This document shows, piece after piece, positions 45,878-54,571 of a stretch of DNA of 64,000 nucleotides. A model generated the notes under the pieces. It did no database searches and was not told where the DNA came from. It saw only the letters and a list, made by a program, of their open reading frames with translations. The number at the start of each line of letters is the position of its first letter. The stretch's first letter is position 1. Source of the DNA: an uncultured Candidatus Pelagibacter sp. (GTDB lineage: Bacteria > Pseudomonadota > Alphaproteobacteria > Pelagibacterales > Pelagibacteraceae); the NCBI RefSeq assembly GCF_943788075.1, contig NZ_CALSOW010000005.1:50492-114491 (forward strand). The letters run 5' to 3'. Position numbers and translations under genes: made by a program.

Positions 45878-47737
45878 TTAAGAAGCTTTTTTCTTCTCGT
45901 TCTCATCCACGATATGGTAGACAGGAACTTTCTCCAAACTAAATTTGCCAGTTTTAGGATCTCTTCTAGATACTGTTAAACAATGCCAATTGTCATCATC
46001 AAGTTTCATATGATCACCTCTGTAATAGTATCCTGGCCATCTAGTTTCTTCTCTAAACATAGTGTGCTCAGTTACACACTGAGAAGTTAAAGCTCTGTGT
46101 TTTAGCTCCCAAGCTCTCATTAGCTGGTGATAATCTTCAGCACCAACATTTTCAAGATCTTCCTCTAACCATGCTAAAAGTTCTAAACCTCTCTTAAGCA
46201 TATTAGCATTAGTCATATAATTAGTAGCTATTCCACCTACATATTCGTCCATTATTCTTTGTAGACGTTGTAGCCCTTGAATTGGTGAAATATAACTTGG
46301 AGAAACCGTTCCCCCAGTAATTTCATTTTGAGCGACTGTATATGTTTCAAGTGGTTTATAAACTTTAGCTTTAAAATCTTCGCATTGTTTATCAGTTACT
46401 TTTAAACCTTCAGCTTTTTTATCTTCAATGTATTTAACTGCAGCTTTTGCAGCTAGTCTACCTTCGGTAAATGAACCTGATGAAAATTTGTGAGCACTTC
46501 CACCAACAGTATCACCTGCTCCAAATAATCCATCAATTGTAAGCATTCTGTTATATCCCCAGAAATATTCTGGTGGAGATAAATCTTCAGGACCACTTAC
46601 CCAAGCTCCTGAACATGTAGCATGAGAACCCATTACATATGGCTCGGATGTGGTTAATTCTGGATTTGTATATTTTGGATCAATATTTTGAGATGCCCAA
46701 ACAACTGCTTGACCAACTGTCATACCTAAGAAATTTTCCCAACCAACAGTTTCTAAATGAGGGTCTTGGAAAGCTTCAGTAGTAACCATATGAATTGGTC
46801 CACCACCAGCCATCGTCTCTTGAATAAATGCATGATTTCTTAAACAAGTTGGAGTTGGATGATGATCAATATATTCACCAACAAGCTCTTTGGTTTGGTC
46901 GTACCATTTTTTCTCATAGTTTTCACCATTAGCATTTTGAGTGTAAGTTTTTAAGTGTAAGAAATAAGCTCCAACAGGTCCATATCCATCTTTAAATCTG
47001 CATAACACAATTCTATTTTCCATTTGTGTCATTTTAGCTCCAGCAGCAATCGGTAATGCATAAGCTGAACCATTACTCCAAGGGGCATACCAAGTTCTTC
47101 CCATTCCTTCACCAACAGCTCTTGGTTTGAAAATGTGAGAAGCACCACCAGCTGCAACTATAACAGCTTTTGCTCTAAATACATGGAAGTCACCAGTTCT
47201 CATATTAAATCCAACAGCACCACCTACTCTGTTTTCTTGAGATTCATCCATAAGTAGATGAGTGATCATAATTCTATTGTAAATTTTATCAGCTGATTTT
47301 TTTGCAGCCTCTGCAACGATAGGTTTGTAGCTCTCTCCATGAATCATAATCTGCCATTTACCTTCTCTTAAGTATCTGCCAGTTTCTTCATTTTTCATCA
47401 TTGGAAGGCCCCACTCATCAAACATGTGAACTGTTGAGTCAACGTGACGAGCCATATCGTAACCTAAATCTTCTCTAACCATTCCCATTAAGTCATTTCT
47501 TGCATATCTTACGTGGTCTTCAGGTTGGTTTTCACCCCACTGCATTCCCATGTAACAGTTAATAGCGTAAAGACCTTGAGCAACTGCACCACTTCTATCG
47601 ATATTTGCTTTTTCAACACAAATAATCTTCATGTCTCTACCCCAGTGTCTAGCTTCAAAAGTAGCACCAGTTCCAGCCATACCACCACCAACAACTAGTA
47701 CATCGCAATCTTCGTAATGTGTTTTATGCTTTGCCAT
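45878..47737 (-). CDS. aprA: Adenylylsulfate reductase subunit alpha
   Basis: FAD-containing catalytic subunit of 619 residues. The flavin motif LVVGGGMAGTGATFEARHWG is at the N-terminus; RSGAVAQGLYAINCYMG and the C-terminal TRWPGYYYRGDHMKLDDDNW are typical AprA blocks. In this context it probably runs in the oxidative direction, sulfite plus AMP to APS, since sulfite-producing lyases flank it. A strong ribosome site (AAGGAG) precedes the start. It directly abuts aprB. Confidence 0.95.
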   Translation of the reverse strand: MAKHKTHYEDCDVLVVGGGMAGTGATFEARHWGRDMKIICVEKANIDRSGAVAQGLYAINCYMGMQWGENQPEDHVRYARNDLMGMVREDLGYDMARHVDSTVHMFDEWGLPMMKNEETGRYLREGKWQIMIHGESYKPIVAEAAKKSADKIYNRIMITHLLMDESQENRVGGAVGFNMRTGDFHVFRAKAVIVAAGGASHIFKPRAVGEGMGRTWYAPWSNGSAYALPIAAGAKMTQMENRIVLCRFKDGYGPVGAYFLHLKTYTQNANGENYEKKWYDQTKELVGEYIDHHPTPTCLRNHAFIQETMAGGGPIHMVTTEAFQDPHLETVGWENFLGMTVGQAVVWASQNIDPKYTNPELTTSEPYVMGSHATCSGAWVSGPEDLSPPEYFWGYNRMLTIDGLFGAGDTVGGSAHKFSSGSFTEGRLAAKAAVKYIEDKKAEGLKVTDKQCEDFKAKVYKPLETYTVAQNEITGGTVSPSYISPIQGLQRLQRIMDEYVGGIATNYMTNANMLKRGLELLAWLEEDLENVGAEDYHQLMRAWELKHRALTSQCVTEHTMFREETRWPGYYYRGDHMKLDDDNWHCLTVSRRDPKTGKFSLEKVPVYHIVDENEKKKAS

Positions 47738-48207
47738 TAGTAGTAAACTCCTTTTTTAAATGAGTCTTTTGGAACAACTGGCAACTCACCATCAATATTA
47801 AGTCCTTCAGGCTCAGTATACAATCTTTGAGAATTAATTTCACCTTGATTAGGTTTGTCTCCATCAGCAAGTTTTGGAATAAATTTTCCCCATGGTTTTG
47901 TAGTAATTGGAGATACAAAATCTTTAGTAGTTCCATTTCTAAATTTAATCTTCCAAGAAATGGTTCCTTTTTCCTCTTCTCTTCTTACTCTAACACTATG
48001 ACCCATTGGAGCAAAATCAGCATAACCTCTAACGTCAATAGCGTGATTAGGACAAGCTTTTACACAAGAATAACATTCCCAACAAAAATTTGGTTCAATG
48101 TTTTTTGCACGTCTAATATTTTCATCAATGTGCATTATATCTGATGGGCAAATATCTACGCAATGACCACAGCCATCACATCTAGTCATGTATACAAATG
48201 TTGACAT
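47737..48207 (-). CDS. aprB: Adenylylsulfate reductase subunit beta
   Basis: Ferredoxin-like subunit of 156 residues with two 4Fe-4S motifs, CDGCGHCVDICPSD near residue 10 and CWECYSCVKACPNH near residue 42, followed by RGYADFAPMGHSV and the C-terminal tail that wraps around AprA. It passes electrons between AprA and the membrane. An AAGGAGAG site at 48216-48223 lies ahead of the ATG, consistent with strong translation. Confidence 0.96.
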   Translation of the reverse strand: MSTFVYMTRCDGCGHCVDICPSDIMHIDENIRRAKNIEPNFCWECYSCVKACPNHAIDVRGYADFAPMGHSVRVRREEEKGTISWKIKFRNGTTKDFVSPITTKPWGKFIPKLADGDKPNQGEINSQRLYTEPEGLNIDGELPVVPKDSFKKGVYY

Positions 48208-48240
48208 ATTATTTTCTCTCCTTATTTAAAATTTTCATAA

Positions 48241-49035
48241 TTAATAATGTTTAGGTTGTTCTCTTTTAATTCCTAAACCAAACTGTTCAGGCGCATCTGC
48301 TGGTGGAGGTAAATTATCTCTAGACCCATCAGCTTCAGCTAGATTTTTTTGTATTGCAGCACCAGGCTTGTAAAACATATGAGCAAATTTTGACCAGTAA
48401 ACTCCTCCAAATAAAACTAGATTCGAAACAACAAATAAGGCCAAAAATAAGAAAGAAAGTTCTGACTGACCATTAGATTGAGTATATGACCAAGCTAGTC
48501 CAAAAGTCGAGCATGCTAATAATGCTAATACAAATAAATCGGCTTTAATTATTCTATACCAAGGATGAGCTTCTGCCGAAACGTCAACTCTTAAGAAAAA
48601 CCAAAACCAATATCCACCCACACATGTTAAAATGGCACCGACATGCCACAACATTGACCACGTAGATGATGATGATTTATCAGCACCTGTATAACAAAAT
48701 ACCAACACTGCTGAAGACACCCAAAAGATGATTGTGCCATACATTCCAAGTACATGGGATAATCTTCGTTTTCCAAATCCAAGTTCAGCTGTAGTTCCAA
48801 TATCAACAACAGTTGTTTTTGCAATAATTGATACTTTTTCGCCCGCTCCTATTTCTCTAGTTGCTTGAAGCTTGGCTTTTTTTGCATTATTTAAAAAATA
48901 CGTCAAATTTTTATGATGTATCATTTGAATGATTGTGCCTAGCGCAATTAATGCAATCATTGCTAAAATAAAAGATTGCATAGCGAATGGAGATACGGTC
49001 TCAGCTAAAATAGAAAATGGATTTGTTTGTAACAT
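48241..49035 (-). CDS. aprM: AprM-like membrane protein of the adenylylsulfate reductase
   Basis: Membrane protein of 264 residues with about five helices, upstream of aprB and aprA. It carries several histidines in or near helices (MIHHKNL, WHVGAIL, EAHPWYR), as expected if it binds haem like a cytochrome-b-type electron acceptor. Some sulfur-oxidising bacteria and SAR11 use AprM in place of QmoABC to link AprBA to the quinone pool. The name rests on position plus membrane character. Confidence 0.82.
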   Translation of the reverse strand: MLQTNPFSILAETVSPFAMQSFILAMIALIALGTIIQMIHHKNLTYFLNNAKKAKLQATREIGAGEKVSIIAKTTVVDIGTTAELGFGKRRLSHVLGMYGTIIFWVSSAVLVFCYTGADKSSSSTWSMLWHVGAILTCVGGYWFWFFLRVDVSAEAHPWYRIIKADLFVLALLACSTFGLAWSYTQSNGQSELSFLFLALFVVSNLVLFGGVYWSKFAHMFYKPGAAIQKNLAEADGSRDNLPPPADAPEQFGLGIKREQPKHY

Positions 49036-49091
49036 GTTACCCTTATGTAAAATTTTATAGTAAAATTAGAAAGTTTTTTAATCTACTTAAT

Positions 49092-49120
49092 TCTATAGTT
49101 CAACCCTAACTATTGGTCAA
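49092..49120 (-). promoter_or_regulatory. Candidate sigma-70 promoter of the aprMBA operon
   Basis: On the minus strand TTGACC (49115-49120) and TATAGA (49092-49097) are spaced by exactly 17 bases. This gives a start site near 49086 and a leader of about 50 bases before aprM, whose ATG has an AAGGG ribosome site. It is the best promoter match seen in this part of the window. Confidence 0.5.
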
Positions 49121-49145
49121 TGTGTCTTTAATAACAACCTATAAT

Positions 49146-49544
49146 TTATATTTTACGTTTATAATGCTGTTTTTTTGGTATTACCGATCTAACACCACCT
49201 TGGGGGTTATCAACATCACCTTCTCTTCTTGGAATCAAATGAATATGACAATGCATGATTGATTGACCGGCTATTTTTCCAGCATTGGTTCCAATGTTAA
49301 ATGCTTTTACATTTTTATCTTTTTTAAGAACCTCTTGTTTTACAATTTTAATCAAATCATTGCATGCGATAATCTCATCATCAGATAATTCAAAATAATC
49401 TGCCACATGTCTTTTAGGTATAATTAAACAATGTTGTTCTGAAACAGGATAAGTATCATAACTTGCATAAGCTAAATTATTCTCATGAGCTATACCGCTA
49501 GCTTTAGAATTACAAAATAAACATGGGTTATTAGGATCTCTCAT
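49146..49544 (-). CDS. HIT-family nucleotide-binding hydrolase
   Basis: Histidine-triad protein of 132 residues with CLFCNSKASG at the N-terminus (a CxxC pair often seen) and the triad HCHIHLIPRR, which has the H-x-H-x-H form. HINT/Fhit-like proteins hydrolyse nucleoside phosphoramidates or dinucleotides. It lies after the pab genes, from which it is 5 bases distant, so it is likely in the same transcript. Confidence 0.88.
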   Translation of the reverse strand: MRDPNNPCLFCNSKASGIAHENNLAYASYDTYPVSEQHCLIIPKRHVADYFELSDDEIIACNDLIKIVKQEVLKKDKNVKAFNIGTNAGKIAGQSIMHCHIHLIPRREGDVDNPQGGVRSVIPKKQHYKRKI

Positions 49545-49549
49545 TACAT

Positions 49550-50320
49550 TTATCTATATTTAGCACACTTATTTACAGCAGATTTATAATGTTGAGAAAG
49601 AATATTGTAAAATTTTAGACTTTTTCTTTTCCACTTTATTTGATTAATGGTTTGTACTGAAGCAACACCTTTTCCAGATCCAATTAAAAGAATTTCATCA
49701 AACTCTTTTAAAGAATTAACTAAGATATCTTTTTTATAAATTTTTTTTATTTTTGATTTGAAAAATTTGTAAGTAATTCCCTTATAAAATTTCTCTTTTG
49801 GTGAAAAAAATTTATTATCTTTTATAAAAAGTAAATTAGAAGTTCCAGTTTCAAAAATTTTATTATTTGAACACAATCCAATATCAGATCTTGAATTATC
49901 AAGTTTTGACAAATGTTTTAAAATTTCTTTATATTTTAAATTTTTAAACTCAGGTTTTTGTCTTTTTAATTTAACTAATTTTAAATCAAAATTTAAATTT
50001 GGCTTAATACGTTTTCGAAGTGAAATTGATAAAGTGTTTTTATTAAGTGCTATTCTTAATAAATGATTATATTTGGTTTTTGAATTTAAGTTTTCTCTTA
50101 ATAAATTCAAAATATTATTTTTTAAAGATGTTTTGTATATTGAATAAACCTTGGATGATTTTATCAGATTATTAATGTGGCCTTTAAAAAAAAGAATTTT
50201 TGGTGGATTGCCAAATATCCACATTGTTGTGAATACACCATGGTCTCCCCAAAGATCTTTGAAATCAATTTCTTTAAGATCTTTAAGCTGATAGGATTTT
50301 TTTAATAAGTAATTTACCAT
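49550..50320 (-). CDS. pabC: Class IV aminotransferase, probable 4-amino-4-deoxychorismate lyase
   Basis: PLP enzyme of 256 residues. The block LKHLSKLDNSRSD contains the PLP-binding lysine, followed by NKIFETGTSNLLFIKDN and EKFYKGITY. With PabA and PabB immediately upstream, the reaction is likely cleavage of aminodeoxychorismate to p-aminobenzoate and pyruvate in folate synthesis. The sequence is divergent and lysine-rich, and DNA start overlaps pabA by 38 bases, so the true start may be a few codons later. Confidence 0.8.
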   Translation of the reverse strand: MVNYLLKKSYQLKDLKEIDFKDLWGDHGVFTTMWIFGNPPKILFFKGHINNLIKSSKVYSIYKTSLKNNILNLLRENLNSKTKYNHLLRIALNKNTLSISLRKRIKPNLNFDLKLVKLKRQKPEFKNLKYKEILKHLSKLDNSRSDIGLCSNNKIFETGTSNLLFIKDNKFFSPKEKFYKGITYKFFKSKIKKIYKKDILVNSLKEFDEILLIGSGKGVASVQTINQIKWKRKSLKFYNILSQHYKSAVNKCAKYR

Positions 50321-50840
50321 TTAAAGTTAAAAATGACTCAGGGTGAAATTGAAATCCATAAATTTTATCAACATTATTTTCAAATGACATCGCGGCTCCT
50401 GAAATAACACATCTCATCGTTATGTCAAAATTTTCTGCATTAAAAGGTTCTTTTAATTTTAGAGAATGATATCTGCCTACTTTAAATTTATTACCAGCAA
50501 TAAACAACTTACTAGATTTATTAACTAGTACTTCAGATTGAAATCCATGATAAATTTTATTTTGTTCAATTATACTAGCTCCTTCACTAAATAGTATTTG
50601 TTGAAAACCAAGACAAATTCCAATTATTTTTTTTTTACCTTTAAATTGTTTGTAAATTTTTGAAGATAATGGATAATCCTTTGGTGATCCAGGACCTGGT
50701 GAAAAAACAATTGTAGATGCTTTATTTAATTTTGATTTATTAACCTTTGAAAAATCATCACATTCTACTTTATCAAATAAAGATAATTGATGCACCACAT
50801 TGTGTGTAAATGAGTCTTTATGATCTATAACATATATCAT
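50283..50840 (-). CDS. pabA: Aminodeoxychorismate/anthranilate synthase glutamine amidotransferase
   Basis: Class I glutamine amidotransferase of 185 residues. It opens with the family start MIYVIDHKDSFTHNVV; the nucleophilic cysteine is in IIGICLGFQQI, with FQFHPES as the histidine-glutamate pair. It gives ammonia to PabB, with which its start overlaps by four bases. The pabB/pabC context favours PabA over TrpG. Confidence 0.9.
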   Translation of the reverse strand: MIYVIDHKDSFTHNVVHQLSLFDKVECDDFSKVNKSKLNKASTIVFSPGPGSPKDYPLSSKIYKQFKGKKKIIGICLGFQQILFSEGASIIEQNKIYHGFQSEVLVNKSSKLFIAGNKFKVGRYHSLKLKEPFNAENFDITMRCVISGAAMSFENNVDKIYGFQFHPESFLTLNGKLLIKKILSA

Positions 50841-52000
50841 TTAAATAAATCTATTAATGCTTTAGCTTTAATAAAGTTCTCGTTAAATTCGTGTTTTGCA
50901 TTACTGTCAATTACAACACCTGATGCGACTGAAATTTCAGATATATTTTTATAATTTAAAATTGATCTAATAATAATATTGAACTTCATGTCACCATTAA
51001 ATTTTATATAACCAAAGCTACCTGTATAAATATTTCTATTCTCTTTTTCCTGTTTGTTTAAAAGATTAAGAGTACTTATTTTAGGACAACCAATGACAGA
51101 ACCACCGGGCATCATAGCTTTTATGATATCTATATTCTCGACTTTTTTTTTAAGTTTGCCAGAAATTAAGCTTACGTAGTGATAAAGATCTTTGTATTCT
51201 TCAACAGATTTCTCTTTTTTTAACTTTACACTTCCAGGTATACAAATTCTTGAAAGATCATTTCTTTCCATATCAACAATCATGTTATGCTCTTTTGTTT
51301 CTTTAATGTTGTTTTTAAAGAAATTTAATGCTTTTCTTTTATTAATATTTTTAGTTTTTCTTAAAGTCCCAGCTATTGGTTTAGTTGATATAGAGGGCCC
51401 TTTTTTATTGATTAAATTTTCAGGAGAGCAGCTAATAATTGAATAATTTTTATCTTTAATCATGAATGCCTCAGGAGCAAGATTAGTTTTAGCGAGTCTA
51501 CAAAAAAAATCTAAAGGATCTATTTTTGATTTATTCTTATATTTTGTGCATATTTTTATTTGATATGTTTGACCAGATCTTATTTTCTTTTTAAATTTAT
51601 CAAAAATTTTTGTGTATGAATTCTGATCAATATTTATTTTAAAATTTCTATCAATTTTATGAGTTGATTGAGGTTCGTAGATTAAATCTTCTTTTAAATT
51701 AATTATTGTCTCTGGTTTGTAAAAAATTCCTTTTGGAAAATTAATACTCTTTTGTCTAGGTACCTTAACTCCAATTAAATTATTCAGTAATTCATACCCA
51801 AAAAAGCCAATATACAAATCTGTACTTTTATATTTTTTCTTATAGCTGTGATTTTGATTTAAAAAGTGTTTGATATTTTGATTATTTAAAATTATTTTCT
51901 TAGAAAAATCAGTGAATAAGTCAAAACCTTTAATTGTTTTATAAATTATAAAAGGTTTCTGTGAATTATTAATACTGTTTAAATAATTTTTTTTATTCAA
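50837..52000 (-). CDS. pabB: Aminodeoxychorismate synthase component I
   Basis: Chorismate-binding enzyme of 387 residues with the signatures ISCSPENLI, KPIAGTLRKT, MIVDMERNDLSRI and MMPGGSVIGCPKI. It forms 4-amino-4-deoxychorismate with PabA. The N-terminal region is shorter and more divergent than in E. coli. It is the first gene of the pabB-pabA-pabC-HIT run and is 4 bases from the MFS gene. Confidence 0.9.
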   Translation of the reverse strand: MNKKNYLNSINNSQKPFIIYKTIKGFDLFTDFSKKIILNNQNIKHFLNQNHSYKKKYKSTDLYIGFFGYELLNNLIGVKVPRQKSINFPKGIFYKPETIINLKEDLIYEPQSTHKIDRNFKINIDQNSYTKIFDKFKKKIRSGQTYQIKICTKYKNKSKIDPLDFFCRLAKTNLAPEAFMIKDKNYSIISCSPENLINKKGPSISTKPIAGTLRKTKNINKRKALNFFKNNIKETKEHNMIVDMERNDLSRICIPGSVKLKKEKSVEEYKDLYHYVSLISGKLKKKVENIDIIKAMMPGGSVIGCPKISTLNLLNKQEKENRNIYTGSFGYIKFNGDMKFNIIIRSILNYKNISEISVASGVVIDSNAKHEFNENFIKAKALIDLFK

Positions 52001-52004
52001 TTTT

Positions 52005-53225
52005 CTAAGCTGTTTGAAGTCTTGGAACTTGTTTTTCTATTATGGGTAGATGTATCAAACCTGCAAAGACTGATAAAGCAATAGATATGTACCAAGCATA
52101 ATCATATGAACCATATAAATCATGAAATACTCCTCCAAGGTATGCTCCAAAAAAAGAACCAACTTGATGACTCAAAAAAACAATACCATATAATAGTCCT
52201 ATATATTTTGTGCCAAATATAAAGCCAACTAACCCCATGGTAGGAGGAACCGTTGAAAGCCAAAGAAAACCAAAAGCCATACCAAAAAATATAGCTATGA
52301 TTGGGCTAGGTGGAAGAAAAATAAATATAGCAATTACCAAGCCTCTTGCAAAATAAATTATACTAAGAATTATTTTTTTGCTAAATTTTTGAGCTAAATA
52401 TCCCGATGTTAATGTTCCAAATATATTAAACAAACCTATCATTGATAAGATTGTTACTGTACACCATTCGGGTAACCCCCTATCACTTATATAAACGGGT
52501 ATATGTGTTGCAACTAATGTTATATGCCATCCACAAACAAAGAAACCTAGGGTTAAATAAATAAAACTTTTATTATCAAAAGCTTCTTTTAAGGCTTCTA
52601 TAGCTGTTTGGTTGTCATTTATTTTCCCTCCAACAACATTTTTTGGCGTAGTTAGAAAGAAAGCTAAAATTAATCCTATAAAAATAAATGCTGCAAAAAT
52701 TAAAAGAGTATTTTCCCACCCATTTTCTACTAGTGAGTATCTTACAAATATTGGTGATATAAAATATCCAAACGAGCCTGAAGCTGTAACAATTCCCATT
52801 GCTAAAGTTCTATTAGATTGGGGAAAATGTTTGGCGACAACTGAAACTGGAATGCTTATTGCTGTTGCTCCAAGTGCAACACCAATTAACACACCTATTG
52901 CAGTTACAAAATATAGTCCTGTATTGTACTGTGAATAAAGTAATAAGATACCTGCTAAGTAAAAAACAAAACCAATAGATACAGCTATATGTCCACCATA
53001 CTTGTCTGTAATGACACCAAACCATGGACCAAAAACTCCCCAAAGAAGCATTTGCAGACCTAGTGCAAATCCAAATTGTGAAAGAGTAATTCCTAAGTCA
53101 GTTGAAAAATCAAAATAAAACATCCCAAACGTTTGTCTAATTCCAAGAGACACAATTACAATTGCGCAGGCTGAAATCAGAGTGACTAAGACGGTTTTAT
53201 TTTTAATAAATTTTTCAGATGACAT
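52005..53225 (-). CDS. Major facilitator superfamily transporter
   Basis: A 406-residue protein with twelve helices. The loop 2-3 motif appears as FGPWFGVITDKYGGH, and residues QTFGMFYFDF in helix 1 resemble the oxalate/formate and monocarboxylate group. The end is LIHLPIIEKQVPRLQTA. Substrate is not predicted. It lies just upstream of the pab genes and downstream of the cystathionine-lyase gene, all on one strand. Confidence 0.86.
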   Translation of the reverse strand: MSSEKFIKNKTVLVTLISACAIVIVSLGIRQTFGMFYFDFSTDLGITLSQFGFALGLQMLLWGVFGPWFGVITDKYGGHIAVSIGFVFYLAGILLLYSQYNTGLYFVTAIGVLIGVALGATAISIPVSVVAKHFPQSNRTLAMGIVTASGSFGYFISPIFVRYSLVENGWENTLLIFAAFIFIGLILAFFLTTPKNVVGGKINDNQTAIEALKEAFDNKSFIYLTLGFFVCGWHITLVATHIPVYISDRGLPEWCTVTILSMIGLFNIFGTLTSGYLAQKFSKKIILSIIYFARGLVIAIFIFLPPSPIIAIFFGMAFGFLWLSTVPPTMGLVGFIFGTKYIGLLYGIVFLSHQVGSFFGAYLGGVFHDLYGSYDYAWYISIALSVFAGLIHLPIIEKQVPRLQTA

Positions 53226-53232
53226 TTAAAGA

Positions 53233-54408
53233 TCACTTTAAATGTTTTAGTGATTGCTTTATATCAGCGATAAGGTCGCTAGGATCCTCTAAACCAATGT
53301 GTAATCTAACAAGATGTTCATTTTTGTCTAATTTAAGGTAACTTCTATTTCCTTGTTCTCTAACATTTTGGTGCAATGCCAAACTTTCAAACCCACCCCA
53401 ACTATAACCATGACCAAATAATTTTAAATTATTTACAAATTTAACAACAGATTTTTCATTCTTAGCTTTAATTCTTAAACCCATTAAACCTGAAGCTCCT
53501 GAATAATATTTCTTCCACATTCTAAAATTATAAGAATCTTTTTTATATGGATATAACAACTTAATATTTTTAAACTTAGATAAAAATTCTGCAACTTTTT
53601 TTGCATTTTCTCTATGTCGATCTAATCTAACATCTAAAGTTCTTAATCCTCTTGTTATTAAATAAGCATCGTCGGGTCCCAACCTTAAACCCGTCACTCT
53701 TTCTGCTGCTTTTACTTTTGCGAAAACTTTTTTGTTAACTGCTAAACTTCCTCCCATAACATCAGAGTGTCCAGAATAATATTTTGTAGCCGACACAATC
53801 GACATGTCAAACCCAAGCTTAATAGGTTTTAAAAAATATGGAGTTCCCCATGTATTATCAATTGCAGTTAAAATTTTATTTTTTTTTGCAATAGAGATAA
53901 TTTTACCTAAATCTTGAAAATCAAAAGTATTACTACCTGGATTTTCTACAAAAATTAATTTAGTTTTTTTTGTAATAGCTTTTTCTAATGTTTTAAGATC
54001 ATGTGGATCATAAAAAGTTGTTTTAATATTAAATTCTTTTAAAAAATCTTGTGAAAGTAATCGAGTAGGACTGTAAACTGGATCAGCTACTACAATTTCA
54101 TCACCAGGTCTTGTGACGCTAAAAATTGCAAGAAAAACAGCTCCAAAACCTGTTGGTGTTAAAAAAGTAAAATAACTTTCCTCTAGTTTGGATAAAATTT
54201 GTTGTAAAATATGAGTCGTTGAGGTTCCTTGTCTTCCATAATCAAAGTGTCCTCCTGTGGGGTTTTTTTTTGCTTTATCTTGTGTTTTTCTAATATCTTG
54301 CATCGATTTAAAAATAATCGTTGAAGCTCGCACAATTGGTGGATTAACAGACTGATTATGAAAGTCTTTTGCCGTGTGCTTTAAAAAGGTTTTAAAAGAA
54401 TTGCTCAT
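53233..54408 (-). CDS. metC: Cystathionine beta-lyase or related trans-sulfuration PLP enzyme
   Basis: Cys/Met-metabolism PLP enzyme of 391 residues. NPTGGHFDYGRQGTST binds PLP phosphate; the PLP lysine lies in SIVSATKYYSGHSDVMGG; the C-terminal SLALHQN and VRLHIGLEDPSDLIADI are family-typical. The size and the GLRTLDVRLDRHREN block fit beta-lyase, but gamma-lyase or sulfhydrylase cannot be excluded by eye. Confidence 0.85.
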   Translation of the reverse strand: MSNSFKTFLKHTAKDFHNQSVNPPIVRASTIIFKSMQDIRKTQDKAKKNPTGGHFDYGRQGTSTTHILQQILSKLEESYFTFLTPTGFGAVFLAIFSVTRPGDEIVVADPVYSPTRLLSQDFLKEFNIKTTFYDPHDLKTLEKAITKKTKLIFVENPGSNTFDFQDLGKIISIAKKNKILTAIDNTWGTPYFLKPIKLGFDMSIVSATKYYSGHSDVMGGSLAVNKKVFAKVKAAERVTGLRLGPDDAYLITRGLRTLDVRLDRHRENAKKVAEFLSKFKNIKLLYPYKKDSYNFRMWKKYYSGASGLMGLRIKAKNEKSVVKFVNNLKLFGHGYSWGGFESLALHQNVREQGNRSYLKLDKNEHLVRLHIGLEDPSDLIADIKQSLKHLK

Positions 54409-54416
54409 AATAAAAT

Positions 54417-54445
54417 TTGATATGTTAAGAAGACAATGCTATATC
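54417..54445 (+). promoter_or_regulatory. Candidate sigma-70 promoter for the 27-residue basic peptide
   Basis: TTGATA (54417-54422) and TATATC (54440-54445) are separated by 17 bases on the plus strand. The predicted start is about 30 bases before the ATG at 54483, and no other plus-strand gene is nearby for it to serve. Confidence 0.45.
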
Positions 54446-54482
54446 CCGTAAAAAACGTCAATAAATTAATAAATAGGACTGA

Positions 54483-54566
54483 ATGAGTTACCCGAAGAAA
54501 CATAGAGGTAGAAGAAAACAAGGCTCTAAAAAGAGAAGAGCTAAAAGAAAAAATAAGAAGAAATAA
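54483..54566 (+). CDS. Tiny extremely basic peptide (27 residues), unknown
   Basis: An ATG frame of 27 codons, alone on the plus strand between two minus-strand genes. About 18 of 27 residues are Lys, Arg or His: KKHRGRRKQGSKKRRAKRKN and a KKK end. An AGGA ribosome site lies 7 bases upstream and a 17-spaced promoter candidate further up. The composition recalls very small ribosomal proteins (for example bTHX or bS22), and codons include CCG and GGC, rare here. RNA binding is likely, identity unknown. Confidence 0.65.
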   Translation: MSYPKKHRGRRKQGSKKRRAKRKNKKK

Positions 54567-54571
54567 TTCTT

